64,000 nucleotides of DNA, from positions 124,001-188,000 of the forward strand of contig JAUHXC010000020.1 of NCBI GenBank assembly GCA_030427205.1, given 5' to 3'. The notes under the pieces are model-generated. The model had not been told where the DNA came from and did not search any database. It was given only the letters and a program-made list of their open reading frames with translations. Positions 30,932-40,613 of the stretch are shown here, piece by piece (position 1 is the stretch's first letter; every line of letters starts with the position of its first letter). Source of the stretch: a bacterium. GTDB lineage: Bacteria; Myxococcota_A; Bradymonadia; UBA7976; UBA1532. The position numbers and the translations under genes were made by a program.

Positions 30932-31564
30932 TCAGTGCAAGGAGAGCCGGCTGCACAGCGCCGAGAGCCGCCGCAGCAGCTCGGCGCCTTCGACCTCGGT
31001 CCGCTCGCCGCAGACGTCGCCGACCGAGAGCAGCCCGCTGATGGCGGTCCGGCCGTCGAGGGCTTCGACCCGGGTCTGACGGTCGTCGTCGACCCACTGC
31101 ACCACGAGCACCGGATCGTCGGCGTCGGCGCCGGGCCAGGCCCGAATCGAGGACGTGCTCCGGCGGCGGTCTTCGAGGGGCGCGCAGCGGGGCACATCGG
31201 GCCGCTCGCCGCCGATGCTCGCGGCGAGCGGCAGGTCATCGGCGACGCCCGGCGCGACGAGCTGGGCGGCGGCGCCGACGGCGAGGATGCCGAGCAGGGC
31301 GGCGAGCGCTTCGTCCCCGTCGTCGAGGTCGAGCGCGACCCGGTCGCCGGGCCCCACGTCGAGCTCGTCGAGCACTTCGGCGTAGTCCACCGCCCGGTGA
31401 TCGAGCCTGGCGAGCCCAGGGGACTGCGCCATGCGCTCGGCGAGCAGGTCGAGCAGCGTGGCGTCGGGGTCGATCCACGGCTGCGGTCGGATGACCGGCG
31501 CCGCGCAGGCGTCGGCCGAAGAGACGGGGACGAGGACTTCGAGGGCGTCGAGCAGCGGGATCAT
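30932..31564 (-). CDS. Hypothetical protein resembling an adenylate-forming-enzyme N-terminal segment
   Basis: 210 residues. Residues about 25-110 (LLDLLAERMAQSP ... VDYAEVLDELDVGPGDRVAL ... LGILAVGAAAQLVAPG) follow the first subdomain of acyl-CoA/AMP ligases, but the ATP loop, the core and the C-terminal Lys are all absent. So it is a stand-alone fragment or a protein that only looks like that fold. Start ATG 31564 is preceded by AGGAGCG. Divergent from the GST gene across 148 bp. No catalytic function should be assigned. Confidence 0.55.
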   Translation of the reverse strand: MIPLLDALEVLVPVSSADACAAPVIRPQPWIDPDATLLDLLAERMAQSPGLARLDHRAVDYAEVLDELDVGPGDRVALDLDDGDEALAALLGILAVGAAAQLVAPGVADDLPLAASIGGERPDVPRCAPLEDRRRSTSSIRAWPGADADDPVLVVQWVDDDRQTRVEALDGRTAISGLLSVGDVCGERTEVEGAELLRRLSALCSRLSLH

Positions 31565-31712
31565 GGGGCGCTCCTGGTGTGTGTTCACCCAGACCAACCC
31601 CGGACGGGCGCCGATCGTGCAAAGCGCGGCGAAAAAAATCTGCAAACGCCCGCCGCGACCCGTCGACGGCCACGGCATCCCTCATGCGCACCCACCTGTG
31701 GAGATACCCGCC

Positions 31713-32387
31713 ATGGCCGCACTGCACCTGATCAGCTTCGACATCTGCCCCTTCGTTCAGCGCAGCACCATCGCCCTCGAAGAGAAGGGCGTCGAGTACG
31801 AGCTGACCTTCATCGACCTCGCCGACAAGCCCGACTGGTTCCTGGCGATCTCACCCCGGGGCAAAGTGCCGCTGCTGAAGGTGGACGACGCGGTGCTCTT
31901 CGAGAGCACGGCCATCCTCGAGTACCTCGACGAGACCGTCGAGCCGCGGCTGCACGACGCCGATCCGATCGTGCGGGCCCGGGATCGGGCGTGGTTCTCC
32001 ATCGCCGACGAGCTGTTCGGCGCGGTGTGGGGCATGATGAGCGCGCCCGATCGGGACGCGCTCGCGGGCAAGGCCGAGGCCGTGCGCGGCGCCATGACCC
32101 GGCTGTCGGGCGACCTCGAAGGCCCGCTGTGGCACGGCGAGCGCTTCAGCGCGCTCGACGCGGTGGCGGCGCCGGGCCTGCTGCGTGCGCTCTGGCTCGA
32201 CGCGCTGTATCCCGAGCTGAAGCTCTTCGACGGCCTGGAGGGCGTGCGCGCCTGGGCCGAGACGCTGGCCGCCCGGCCGGCGGTGAAGCGCTCGGCGGTG
32301 CCCGACCTGCACGCGCGCTTCGTGGCTGGCATCCGGCGCTACGGCGCGGTGCACCGCGACCTGCCCGAGACGGCCGCGGCCCGCTGA
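31713..32387 (+). CDS. Glutathione S-transferase
   Basis: 224-residue cytosolic GST. The thioredoxin-like N-terminal domain holds CPFVQR (about 12-17), a Cys-type active site as in omega/beta-like and glutathionyl-hydroquinone groups; the glutathione-binding KVPLLK and ESTAILEYLDE motifs follow at about 51-71. The all-helical C-terminal domain fills the rest. It could conjugate or deglutathionylate electrophiles. No operon partner; the next gene starts 171 bp later. Confidence 0.92.
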   Translation: MAALHLISFDICPFVQRSTIALEEKGVEYELTFIDLADKPDWFLAISPRGKVPLLKVDDAVLFESTAILEYLDETVEPRLHDADPIVRARDRAWFSIADELFGAVWGMMSAPDRDALAGKAEAVRGAMTRLSGDLEGPLWHGERFSALDAVAAPGLLRALWLDALYPELKLFDGLEGVRAWAETLAARPAVKRSAVPDLHARFVAGIRRYGAVHRDLPETAAAR

Positions 32388-32558
32388 GCACCCTCGGCGC
32401 CGGCGCTCTCCGAAGCCCGCGCCCCCGCCCCGCCTACCGTCAAGGCCCTGACGCCCGTCACAGTCGGGACGGGCCTCAATTTGCTCACGAGCGGTCGATG
32501 TGATGACCTTGCCCCATTTGGCGGGGCCTACGGTCTCGCGACGATCGCGGGGGAGCGC

Positions 32559-34772
32559 GTGACGTCGACCACATCAACTGCGGCGCGCCGGCCGGGGCTG
32601 GCGCTGCTCGTCTGCCTGCTGGCCGCGGCCCTGTCGCAGATCGTGGGTCTGTCGGCCGCGATCGACGGCGGGCTGTCGGGGGTGTGGTTCGACATCCGCG
32701 GCGAGCGGCAGAGCGACCACCGGGTGGTGCTCGTCGCCGCCGACGCCGAGACCAGCGCCCGCTGGGGCGGACCGCCGTGGGCCGCGCAGCATCGGGCGGC
32801 GCTCGACGCGGTGCTCGACCGCCACGCCGCGGCGGTGGTCTTCGCCGAGCCGGGGCGGCTGCTGCCCGGGACCGACCCCCTGCCGCCGCCGCCGATGGGC
32901 GGCAACGGCGTCGTACAGCTGCCCGCCGCGCGCTTCGCGCCGCCCCTCGTCCGGGGCAGCGTGCCGCCGATCCCCGTCGATCCGTTGACGGTGAACTATG
33001 CCGGCGCGCCGGCCCGCATCCCCACCGTCGCCGCACACCGGGTGGTCGAGGGGCAGATCCCGCCGTCGTTCTTCACCGATCGGATCGTCGTCGTCGGGGT
33101 CACCGACCCCGCGCGTGCGACCCTGTGGCCGACGCCGGTGGGCTGGGCCAGCCCGGGGCACGTCGTGGCCCACGCGCTGTCGGGGGTCATCGACGGCGTG
33201 CCGCTCAGGCCCGTGCCCTGGTGGGCGCAGCTGCTGCTCGCCGGCTTGCTGGCCGGGCTCGCGATGCGCGTCGGTCAGCGGGGGCGCGTCGCCAACCGCT
33301 GGGCGATCCCGCTGGCGTTCATGGGGCTGGTCATGGCGGCCGACCTGCTGCTGTTCGGGCAGGGCGGCTGGCGGCTGGGGGCGACGACGACGTTCGCGGC
33401 GCTGGCGGCGGCGCTGGTGTTCAACCTCGCCGGGCGCATGCGCGGGCTGCGGCTGGCGCTGGTCTCGGTGCGGCAGGCCACCGCGACCCGGCGCCGCGTC
33501 GAAGAGGCCGAGGCCGCGGCCGACGAAGGCCGCTGGAACCGGCTGGCGGAGATGATGCGCGGCGCGGTCGACGGCCGCTGGTCGGCCCTGGCGACCTTCG
33601 CCGCCGATCAGCGCACGCTGATCTGGCGCGGCACCGCCGAGCTCGACCGGGTGATCGTCGACGGCTGGCCCGCCGACCGGGCGTCCGACCCGTTCGCCCA
33701 GGCCTTCGCCCGCGGGGCGAGCGTGCAGCGCTTCGACCTGCCGGGGGTCGACGATCAGGCCTTCATCCTGCCGCTCATCGAGCGCGGGCGGGCCCGCGGG
33801 GTCTGGGTGGTCGCCTTCGACGGCGCCGCCGAGCCGCGCACCCTCGAGCGCCTGCGGGTGATGGCGGCGCGGCTGGCGGCCAACGAGGCGCGGCTGGCCG
33901 CCGGTGCGTCCGACGAGATCACCGACGCCCGCCGCGCGGTCGACGCGCTGGCCCGGCAATATCAGCTGCTCGAGTCGGTCTGCGAGCAGATGCGGGTCGG
34001 CGCGCTCATCGCCGATCCGTTCGGGCGGGTGCACCTGATCAACGCCTCGCTGCGCAGCCGCCTGGGCGAGATGACCGGCGAGGCGGCCGATCGGCTGGTC
34101 CGCCGCGGCGCCCCCGAGGTGCTCGGGGCCCTCGCCGGCTGGACCGCCGCCCGGGCGCGGGCGCAGTTCGCCGCGGCGATGGGCGAGCGGGACGACATGG
34201 CGCTGGGCCACGGCCTGCGCCTGCAGCGCATCGAGCTGGTCGACGAGGGGCGCGGCGGCGCGACGGTCTTCCTCTTGACCCGCGGCGGCGACAGCGGCGA
34301 TCGGGCCGACGGCGCGGTCAAGGTCGACCAGAACCGGGTCCGGGTCGACGTGCGGCCGCTGCTGCTCAAGGCCGGCCGGGCGGCGGCCGCCGAGAGCCGC
34401 ATGCGCATCGAGTACGAGTTCGCCGATCCGATGCCGCGGGTCGAGAGCGAGACCAACGCGCTGACCCAGACGGTGGAGTCGCTCTACGCCGAGATCCGAC
34501 GCCACAGCGAGGCCGGCTCGGTGACGACGGTGTCGGTCTCGCAGGAGGACGAGGTCATCTCGGTGCTGATGATGAACTCGAGCTACGCGGTGCCACGCGA
34601 GGCGCTCAACGTCTTGTTCCGCACCGAGCCGCTCGAGGCGGCGGGGCCCACCGAGCGCATGCACATCGCCGCGCAGGCGGCCTACCGCGCCGGCGGCCGC
34701 CTCGACGCCACCAGCGATCCGGTCAGCGGGGTGGTCTTCCGCCTCGCGCTGCCGGTCGCCCGGCAGGACTGA
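32559..34772 (+). CDS. CHASE2 sensor protein with PAS and degenerate histidine-kinase ATPase domain
   Basis: 737 residues. One N-terminal membrane helix (about 13-32), a periplasmic CHASE2 domain (about 45-215; VWFDIRGERQ ... LTVNYAGAP ... DRIVVVGVTDP), three more helices (219-292), a GAF-like region, a PAS-like segment (about 470-560) and a HATPase_c-like end (610-735). That end keeps an N-box-like helix (ETNALTQTVESLYAE) and the final GGRLDATSDPVSGVVFRLALP, but the G1 box DxGxG is replaced by LMMNSSY and no phospho-accepting H-box is clear. It is probably a signalling pseudokinase. GTG 32559 with GGGGGAG just before it is preferred over TTG 32481. First gene of the pgs-like operon, 9 bp before it. 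Confidence 0.78.
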   Translation: MTSTTSTAARRPGLALLVCLLAAALSQIVGLSAAIDGGLSGVWFDIRGERQSDHRVVLVAADAETSARWGGPPWAAQHRAALDAVLDRHAAAVVFAEPGRLLPGTDPLPPPPMGGNGVVQLPAARFAPPLVRGSVPPIPVDPLTVNYAGAPARIPTVAAHRVVEGQIPPSFFTDRIVVVGVTDPARATLWPTPVGWASPGHVVAHALSGVIDGVPLRPVPWWAQLLLAGLLAGLAMRVGQRGRVANRWAIPLAFMGLVMAADLLLFGQGGWRLGATTTFAALAAALVFNLAGRMRGLRLALVSVRQATATRRRVEEAEAAADEGRWNRLAEMMRGAVDGRWSALATFAADQRTLIWRGTAELDRVIVDGWPADRASDPFAQAFARGASVQRFDLPGVDDQAFILPLIERGRARGVWVVAFDGAAEPRTLERLRVMAARLAANEARLAAGASDEITDARRAVDALARQYQLLESVCEQMRVGALIADPFGRVHLINASLRSRLGEMTGEAADRLVRRGAPEVLGALAGWTAARARAQFAAAMGERDDMALGHGLRLQRIELVDEGRGGATVFLLTRGGDSGDRADGAVKVDQNRVRVDVRPLLLKAGRAAAAESRMRIEYEFADPMPRVESETNALTQTVESLYAEIRRHSEAGSVTTVSVSQEDEVISVLMMNSSYAVPREALNVLFRTEPLEAAGPTERMHIAAQAAYRAGGRLDATSDPVSGVVFRLALPVARQD

Positions 34773-34781
34773 GGGCGGCGG

Positions 34782-37700
34782 GTGGAAACCGAGGTCTTTC
34801 AGCTCCTGCCCGCCCGGGGCCTCGACCGCTCGCTCCTGCTGGCGGTCCTGGCCGGGCTGTGGATCCTGTGGTTCTTCGTCGAGCGCCTGGGCTGGGTCTT
34901 CTCCGGGCTGGTCGTGCCGGGCTACCTGGCGGCGGTCTTCATCGTGCGGCCGGTCTCGGGCGTGGCGATCGTCGTCGAGGCGGTGCTGACCTTCCTCGTC
35001 GCCCGGGTGCTCTCCGACGTGCTCGCCCGCTTCGAGGGCTGGAGCAGGTTCTTCGGCCGCGAGCGGTTCTTCCTCATATTGCTCGTCAGCGTGCTGGTCA
35101 GACAGCACTGCGAGCTGTGGCTCTTCCCCGAGGTCACCGGCTGGCTCGCCGAGCGCTTCGCGATCGACGTGGGCTACCGGGAGCAGCTCTTCGGCGTGGG
35201 TCTGGTGCTCGTGCCGCTCGCGGCGAACATGTTCTGGAAGATCGACCTGCGCCGCGGGCTCTTCCAGATCGGGGTGCCCACCGCGCTGACCTGGGCCCTG
35301 CTGGTCTGGGTCATCCTGCCGTTCACCAACTACGGGCTGTCGAGCCTCGAGCTGACCTACGAAGACGTCGCGGTCAACTTCCTCGGCAGCGCCAAGATCT
35401 ACGTCATCCTGCTGACCACCGCCGCCATCGCCGCGGCGATGAACCTCTACGCCGGCTGGGACTACAGCGGCATCCTGGTGCCGGCGCTGCTGTCGGTGGC
35501 CTGGTTCACCCCGCTCAAGGTGCTCACCACGCTCATCGAGGCGCTGGTGCTGCTCGGCGTCGTCGGGCTGCTGGTGCGCCGCTGGCCCTTGCGGCGGTTC
35601 AACCTCGAGGGCCCGCGCAAGATCGTGCTGGTCTTCACGGTGGGCTTCGCGCTCAAGGCGCTGGTGGCCACCTTCATCGGCGACCGCCTGCCGGGCATGG
35701 AGGTCACCGACCTCTTCGGCTTCGGCTACCTGGTGCCCAGCCTGCTGGCGATCAAGATGCTGACCCGGCGCACCGTGGGCCGGGTGCTGGGCCCGACGGT
35801 GGCGGTGTCGGTGGCCGGGCTGGTGCTGGGCAGCGCCCTGGCGCTGGTGGTCGAGTGGGGCGCCGAGCTGACGCCGGGGCGCGACGACGTCGAGATCATC
35901 GCGACCGAAGACGGACAGTCGGTATGGCGCGACCCGCTGGCGGTGGCCATCGCCGCCGAGCTGCGGGCCGATCCGGTCGATCGGGCCAACCCGCCGCCGT
36001 TCGAGCCGGCGCAACGCGAGCAGCTGGGTGTCCTGTGGCGGCTCATCGACCGCTGGCTGGCCGATCCGGAGGCCAGCGGACCGCTCGAGGGCGTCGTCGA
36101 GCGGGCCACCCGGCTGGGTATGTCGCTCGATCCGATCGTCGCGCCCGGCAAGGAGGGCACCCGCTGGGCGCTGACCTCGCCGACGCCCGGGCCCGAGGGC
36201 TTCAACCGCACGCCGTCGGCGGTGCTGCATCCGCGGCGCAGCGGGCCCTATCTGTGGGTGCCCCGGCCGGCGACCGAGCAGCCGACGGCGGTCGCGGCGG
36301 TCGATCTGTGCGCCGCGCTGCAGTGTCGGGCGGTGATCTTCGCCGGCATCGAGGTGCGCAGCGGCGCGCTGCGCTTCCACCGGGCGACGCTCGACGCGCT
36401 GAGCAGCACCGGCATCATCCAGCTGCACGCCGACCGGCGCGCCGAGCCGGGCGGGCCGGTGATGCACCTCTTCGGCCCCGCGCCCGAGGGCGTCGTGCTC
36501 GGCACCATGGGCAGCCTGCCCTCGTGGGATCCGGTGCCCGGCCGCCTGCGCGCCGGTCAGCCCGACCCGCGGCGCGCGGTGCTGCGCATCCACCCCGCCG
36601 ATCTGTGGCGCACGGTGGTCGACGACGTGCCGCCCGATACCCTCGACGCCCCGGACATCGACAGCTGGCTGGCGGCCCGGCTGGTGGTCGAGCAGCTCGC
36701 GCCGGGTCCGGTGGTCGACCCCACGCCGTTCGAGCAGCGGCTCATCGCCCGGGTGCTGACCGGCGGCGCGATCGAAGGGCCGCCGGCGGGCTTCCCCGAC
36801 GACCTCTCGTGGACGGTGTGGCTCGACCGGGCCGCCCGGCTGGTGCGCCACCGCTTCGTGGAGTTCGACGAGCAGCTGACCGACCGCCGGGTGCGGGCGA
36901 TGATCGGCGCGCCGGGCACGCCGGGCTGGCTGGTGCTGCTGGCGGCGGCCGGCGGCTCGACGACCGCCATCGAGGTGCCGCGGCCGCTGCGTCAGGCGGG
37001 CACATGGCGCTTCGGCCTCGAGCTGTGGCGCGAGGTCGACGGCGTCGCCACGGTGATCGCGATGCCCCGCCGGGCGCCCAACGGCACCGTCGAGGGCGCG
37101 CCGACGGGCACCGAGAGCGCCTTCGACGCGGTGCACGTCGGCCTGCACGCCAGCCTCTCCCGCGGGCGCTCGGGCATGGTGGTGCAGGTGCGCGGCTACG
37201 GGGCGTGGCGCTCGCTGGAGTACGACACCATCGTCGCCCTCGACATGCCGCTCTTCAGCGACGAGCCGACGCCGGTGACCCTCGAGGGGCTGCTGGCCGT
37301 GCCGCTGCTCGACGACTTGGAGCACGGCCTGCACCGCTCGGCGGGCTTCCCCGGGGTGCCGCCGGTGGGCCTCTTCGAGCGCCGGCCGCAGGCGGAGCTG
37401 ATCGGGCTCATCAACCAGCCCAACGCCCAGCGGGACCACGCCCGGCGGCAGCTGGGGGCCCGCTTCGTGCGGCTGTGGCTGTCGGAGGCGGTGCGCAGCG
37501 ACTACCTCGACCGGGCGCCGGCGCCCCTGCACCCGGCCCTCGACGCCGCGCTGGGGCTGCTCGCGCCGACCACCGGGCGCGTCGCGCTGGCCGAGCCGCC
37601 GCTCGACCCGCCGCCGCCCGAGGGCGACGCCGGGCTCGAGCGGGCGTTCGAGGCCGCGTTCGAAGAGGCCAAGGGCTTCGCCGAGACCCACAACCCGCAC

Positions 37701-37958
37701 CGCATGCGCGCGCTGCTGGCGCTGGTCGAGGCCGACCGCCGGCTCTCGGTGCGCCGGGGTCACAGCCCCTCCGAGGGGCGCTCGTGGTACCGCATCGAGG
37801 CCATCGGCGCCGACGGCGAGGTGCATCGGGCGGTGGTCTACCGCCACGCCCGCGCCGCCCGGCACTGGGTCGCGCCGCCCGACGCGCAGGTCCCGCCGGT
37901 GCTGCGGGGCTACGCCAGCGGCCGGGTGCACGGCCGGCTGACGAAGGAGGCGCGATGA
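34782..37958 (+). CDS. pgsC: PgsC/CapC-like membrane protein, duplicated and fused to a soluble hydrolase-like domain
   Basis: 1058 residues with a GTG start. Two PgsC-like membrane modules in tandem occupy residues 1-350: the first has GLVVPGYLAAVF and the second GILVPALLSVAW, each followed by the same pattern of helices and a basic loop. A single PgsC in Bacillus is about 150 residues. Residues about 370-1058 are soluble; they contain PRPATE near 493, ALQCRAVIFAGIEV, AVHVGLHASL near 785 and VRGYG near 803, which line up with APHPWFE, ARALIVSGVH, AMHVAL and LHGVG of the hydrolase-like proteins at 40614 and 51196, with the key His replaced. So it seems to carry an inactive copy of that domain. 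It likely forms the polymer channel or export partner of PgsB. Confidence 0.78.
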   Translation: METEVFQLLPARGLDRSLLLAVLAGLWILWFFVERLGWVFSGLVVPGYLAAVFIVRPVSGVAIVVEAVLTFLVARVLSDVLARFEGWSRFFGRERFFLILLVSVLVRQHCELWLFPEVTGWLAERFAIDVGYREQLFGVGLVLVPLAANMFWKIDLRRGLFQIGVPTALTWALLVWVILPFTNYGLSSLELTYEDVAVNFLGSAKIYVILLTTAAIAAAMNLYAGWDYSGILVPALLSVAWFTPLKVLTTLIEALVLLGVVGLLVRRWPLRRFNLEGPRKIVLVFTVGFALKALVATFIGDRLPGMEVTDLFGFGYLVPSLLAIKMLTRRTVGRVLGPTVAVSVAGLVLGSALALVVEWGAELTPGRDDVEIIATEDGQSVWRDPLAVAIAAELRADPVDRANPPPFEPAQREQLGVLWRLIDRWLADPEASGPLEGVVERATRLGMSLDPIVAPGKEGTRWALTSPTPGPEGFNRTPSAVLHPRRSGPYLWVPRPATEQPTAVAAVDLCAALQCRAVIFAGIEVRSGALRFHRATLDALSSTGIIQLHADRRAEPGGPVMHLFGPAPEGVVLGTMGSLPSWDPVPGRLRAGQPDPRRAVLRIHPADLWRTVVDDVPPDTLDAPDIDSWLAARLVVEQLAPGPVVDPTPFEQRLIARVLTGGAIEGPPAGFPDDLSWTVWLDRAARLVRHRFVEFDEQLTDRRVRAMIGAPGTPGWLVLLAAAGGSTTAIEVPRPLRQAGTWRFGLELWREVDGVATVIAMPRRAPNGTVEGAPTGTESAFDAVHVGLHASLSRGRSGMVVQVRGYGAWRSLEYDTIVALDMPLFSDEPTPVTLEGLLAVPLLDDLEHGLHRSAGFPGVPPVGLFERRPQAELIGLINQPNAQRDHARRQLGARFVRLWLSEAVRSDYLDRAPAPLHPALDAALGLLAPTTGRVALAEPPLDPPPPEGDAGLERAFEAAFEEAKGFAETHNPHRMRALLALVEADRRLSVRRGHSPSEGRSWYRIEAIGADGEVHRAVVYRHARAARHWVAPPDAQVPPVLRGYASGRVHGRLTKEAR

Positions 37959-40609
37959 GCCGCCCGCTCCGCGCATGGGGCGCGACCGCGCTGGTCATCG
38001 CCGCCGTCTGGATGCTGGCGTGGTTCGTCGCCCGCCGCCCGGTCGCCGACGTCGAGCTGCTCGTGCGCTTCGACACGCTGCCGGTGCAGTATACGCCGGT
38101 GGTGCAGGCCCGACCCCCGCGCTTCCGGCTGCTGGGCGGCGAGCGCCAGCTCAAGCTGATCACCCACGCGGTGGCCGACGCCGACGGCCCGGTCGAGCCG
38201 GGCGAGGTCTTGATCTACGGGGTGCGGCTGACCCTGGTCGACCTCGTCGGCGACGTGCTGTGGACCGGCCAGCTGCACACCTCGGGGCGGCGCAGCGTCG
38301 ACCCCCGCGAGCCGACGGTGGACGGGGTGCCGGCGGTGCCCGACGCCGCCCTGCCCGACGAGCCCGAGCGCGCGGTCTACGACAGCCGGCTGCTGCAGTT
38401 CCAGATCCCCAAGTCGATCCCGCCCGAGAGCCGGCTGGTGGTCGAGCCCATCGGCGACGCCGACCGGCTGCTGGTGCGGCTCTACGCCCGCGAGTCGCCG
38501 CGGGGCGGCATCGGCTTCCGCGCCCGCGACCTGCTGCGGGACGAGGCGCCGCCGGTGGACGACATGCTCTCCGAGCGGGTGCCCCGCGACCTGCGCTGGA
38601 TCCGCCGCTCGAGCGAGGTGCCCACCGTCACGGTGCTGCGCACCGGCAACCGGCGGCCGTTCGACGAGAACGAGGTCAAGGCCTTCGTGGCGCTGGACCC
38701 GCTGCGGCCGCTGGCGCTCAACGTCGAGGGGCCGACCCGGCTCGAGCTGCGGGTCAAGCGCGGCGTCGACGCCGAGACCGCCGCCAGCCCGGGCGAAGGC
38801 GCCGTGCGCATGGTCGACGTGCCCGAGCTGGGCCCCGAGGGTCGCCCGGCGGGCGTCGTGCTGCCGATCCCCAGCGTGGCGGGGGTCGAGGCGGTGCAGG
38901 GGTTCGAGGTGGGCCCCGGGGTGCACAGCCTGAAGTTCTACACCGCGCGGGTGGGCGGCGCGCGCATCCGGCTGACCGCGCCGGCGACCCGCATCGAAGC
39001 GGCCGAGGTGGCGCTGCCGGGCACCGCGCCGCCGCCGGTGCGCTTCGGCGACGTGCCGGTGGTGCCCTACGAAGACACCGAGGTGATCCTGCCCGACGAG
39101 CGGCGTTTTCCGGTCTTCGTGGCCGGACCCGACGGCCCGCCGGTGGTGGTCGGGGTCGAGGGGCCCGACGACGATCTGGCCCGGCTCATCCGGCTCGATA
39201 CCCGTTTGATCGCGCCGTCGCCGCTGATCGACGAGGCGGCGATGCAGCGGGCGAGCGAAGACCCCGAGCACCTGCGCGCGGTGCGCTTCGCGCCGGCGAC
39301 GGTCGAGGTGGTCTGGCTCGGGGCCAATGACGCGCGGCTCGGCCAGCGGGTGCTCAGCGTGGAGCCGCCCGCCGCGCCGTTCGAAGAGATCGAGCTGTCG
39401 GACACCACCCGGGTCAAGGTCAGCGAGCCCCAGGGCCTGCGGCTGGCGGTGCCGCCGGGCACCGTGCGCATCGAGGTCCGCGCGCCCGAGCGGCTGACGG
39501 TGCGGCCGCACGTGCTCTTCCCCGCGCCGCCGCCGCACCTCGCGCTGCCCTATCGCGAGCACCTGCCCGAAGAGCACATCTGGCGCTACGCCCCGCGGGA
39601 GTTCCGCACCTGGTACCCGGTGGCGCCGCTCAACCGCGACGTGCTGCGGGCCGAGGACGCGGTGCTGACGATGATCGCCCAGGTGCGGCTCGAGCCGGTG
39701 GGCCCGGGGGACGACGACGGGCAGGCCTCGACGCCGCCCGGTCCGCCGCGGGACTTCTCGCCGATCGATCCGGTAGGCCGCCCGGCGCAGCAGCGGGTGC
39801 TCGAAGACGTGCGCGCCGACCGCGTGGGCGAGGTGCGCCGGCAGTGGGGGCCGGGGCTGTTGGCGCAGGTGCCGGCGGGCCGCCCGGTGAAGTTCCGCGT
39901 CGACCGCGGCGATCGGGCCCGGCCGCGGCTCATCGTGGCCCTCGACGGCGCCGCCGAGCGGCTGCTGGGTCAGGCGTTGACGGTCACCATCGACGGCGAG
40001 CGCCGGGGGCGGGTGGTGCTGGGCACGACCCGCTTCGCCTGGAACCTGCCGGCGGTGAAGCCCGGCTGGCACACGCTGACGGTGGCCGCCGAGAGCGGCG
40101 CGGCGCCTGACGGGCTGTCGCTGCACATCGACCGGGCCACCGAGGCAACCGCGCTCTTCCACCAGCGCACGCTGTACGAGCTGGGGCGCGCCGGCCTCGA
40201 CGTGCGGGTGCCGGTGGACGACGACGGGGTCGTGCTCAACGCGATCGTCTACGACCGCCGCACCCGGGCGGTGCCCGAGGTCCGCCTGACCGGCGTCATC
40301 GACGGCGGCCGCCCCGAGCGGCGCCGCGGGGTGCCGGTGGAGTCGTTCACCCTGGCCACCGAGCGGGCGCCGCTCGCCGCCGCGCGACGCCCGCTGACCA
40401 CCGCCCGGCTCGTCGACCGCGCCGGTCAGGTGGCCGGCCACCCGCGCATCTTCCCCATCCGCCTGGGCCCCGACCTCGCCCGCGGGGGCCATACCGTCCG
40501 CGTGCGGGCCGAGGCCGATCGGGTGCTGTGGGTGCGCTTCATCATCGCCGAAGATCTGGTGGGCCGCCGCGAGGCGGTGCGCTCGGGCACCTTCACCGAA
40601 GCCGAGTAG
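37955..40609 (+). CDS. Membrane-anchored periplasmic beta-rich protein of the pgs-like operon
   Basis: 884 residues. One N-terminal helix (about 9-26, TALVIAAVWMLAWFVA) without a cleavage site, then an entirely extracytoplasmic, beta-rich chain with repeated short sandwich-like units and Arg/Pro-rich linkers. No family recognised. AAGGAGG (37944-37950) precedes the ATG, which overlaps the pgsC-like stop. By position it could replace PgsA/CapA, the membrane-anchored partner in Gram-positive pgsBCA operons, or bridge to the outer membrane. No PgsA metallophosphatase motifs (DxH, GNHD) are seen. Confidence 0.72.
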   Translation: MSRPLRAWGATALVIAAVWMLAWFVARRPVADVELLVRFDTLPVQYTPVVQARPPRFRLLGGERQLKLITHAVADADGPVEPGEVLIYGVRLTLVDLVGDVLWTGQLHTSGRRSVDPREPTVDGVPAVPDAALPDEPERAVYDSRLLQFQIPKSIPPESRLVVEPIGDADRLLVRLYARESPRGGIGFRARDLLRDEAPPVDDMLSERVPRDLRWIRRSSEVPTVTVLRTGNRRPFDENEVKAFVALDPLRPLALNVEGPTRLELRVKRGVDAETAASPGEGAVRMVDVPELGPEGRPAGVVLPIPSVAGVEAVQGFEVGPGVHSLKFYTARVGGARIRLTAPATRIEAAEVALPGTAPPPVRFGDVPVVPYEDTEVILPDERRFPVFVAGPDGPPVVVGVEGPDDDLARLIRLDTRLIAPSPLIDEAAMQRASEDPEHLRAVRFAPATVEVVWLGANDARLGQRVLSVEPPAAPFEEIELSDTTRVKVSEPQGLRLAVPPGTVRIEVRAPERLTVRPHVLFPAPPPHLALPYREHLPEEHIWRYAPREFRTWYPVAPLNRDVLRAEDAVLTMIAQVRLEPVGPGDDDGQASTPPGPPRDFSPIDPVGRPAQQRVLEDVRADRVGEVRRQWGPGLLAQVPAGRPVKFRVDRGDRARPRLIVALDGAAERLLGQALTVTIDGERRGRVVLGTTRFAWNLPAVKPGWHTLTVAAESGAAPDGLSLHIDRATEATALFHQRTLYELGRAGLDVRVPVDDDGVVLNAIVYDRRTRAVPEVRLTGVIDGGRPERRRGVPVESFTLATERAPLAAARRPLTTARLVDRAGQVAGHPRIFPIRLGPDLARGGHTVRVRAEADRVLWVRFIIAEDLVGRREAVRSGTFTEAE

Positions 40610-40613
40610 AGCC

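Noticed and set aside
32574..37976. 1800-codon minus-strand frame opposite the pgs-like operon
   Set aside because: Composition is a typical antisense shadow (RRHRRGAQHPAH-like); the plus strand has clear CHASE2 and PgsC motifs.
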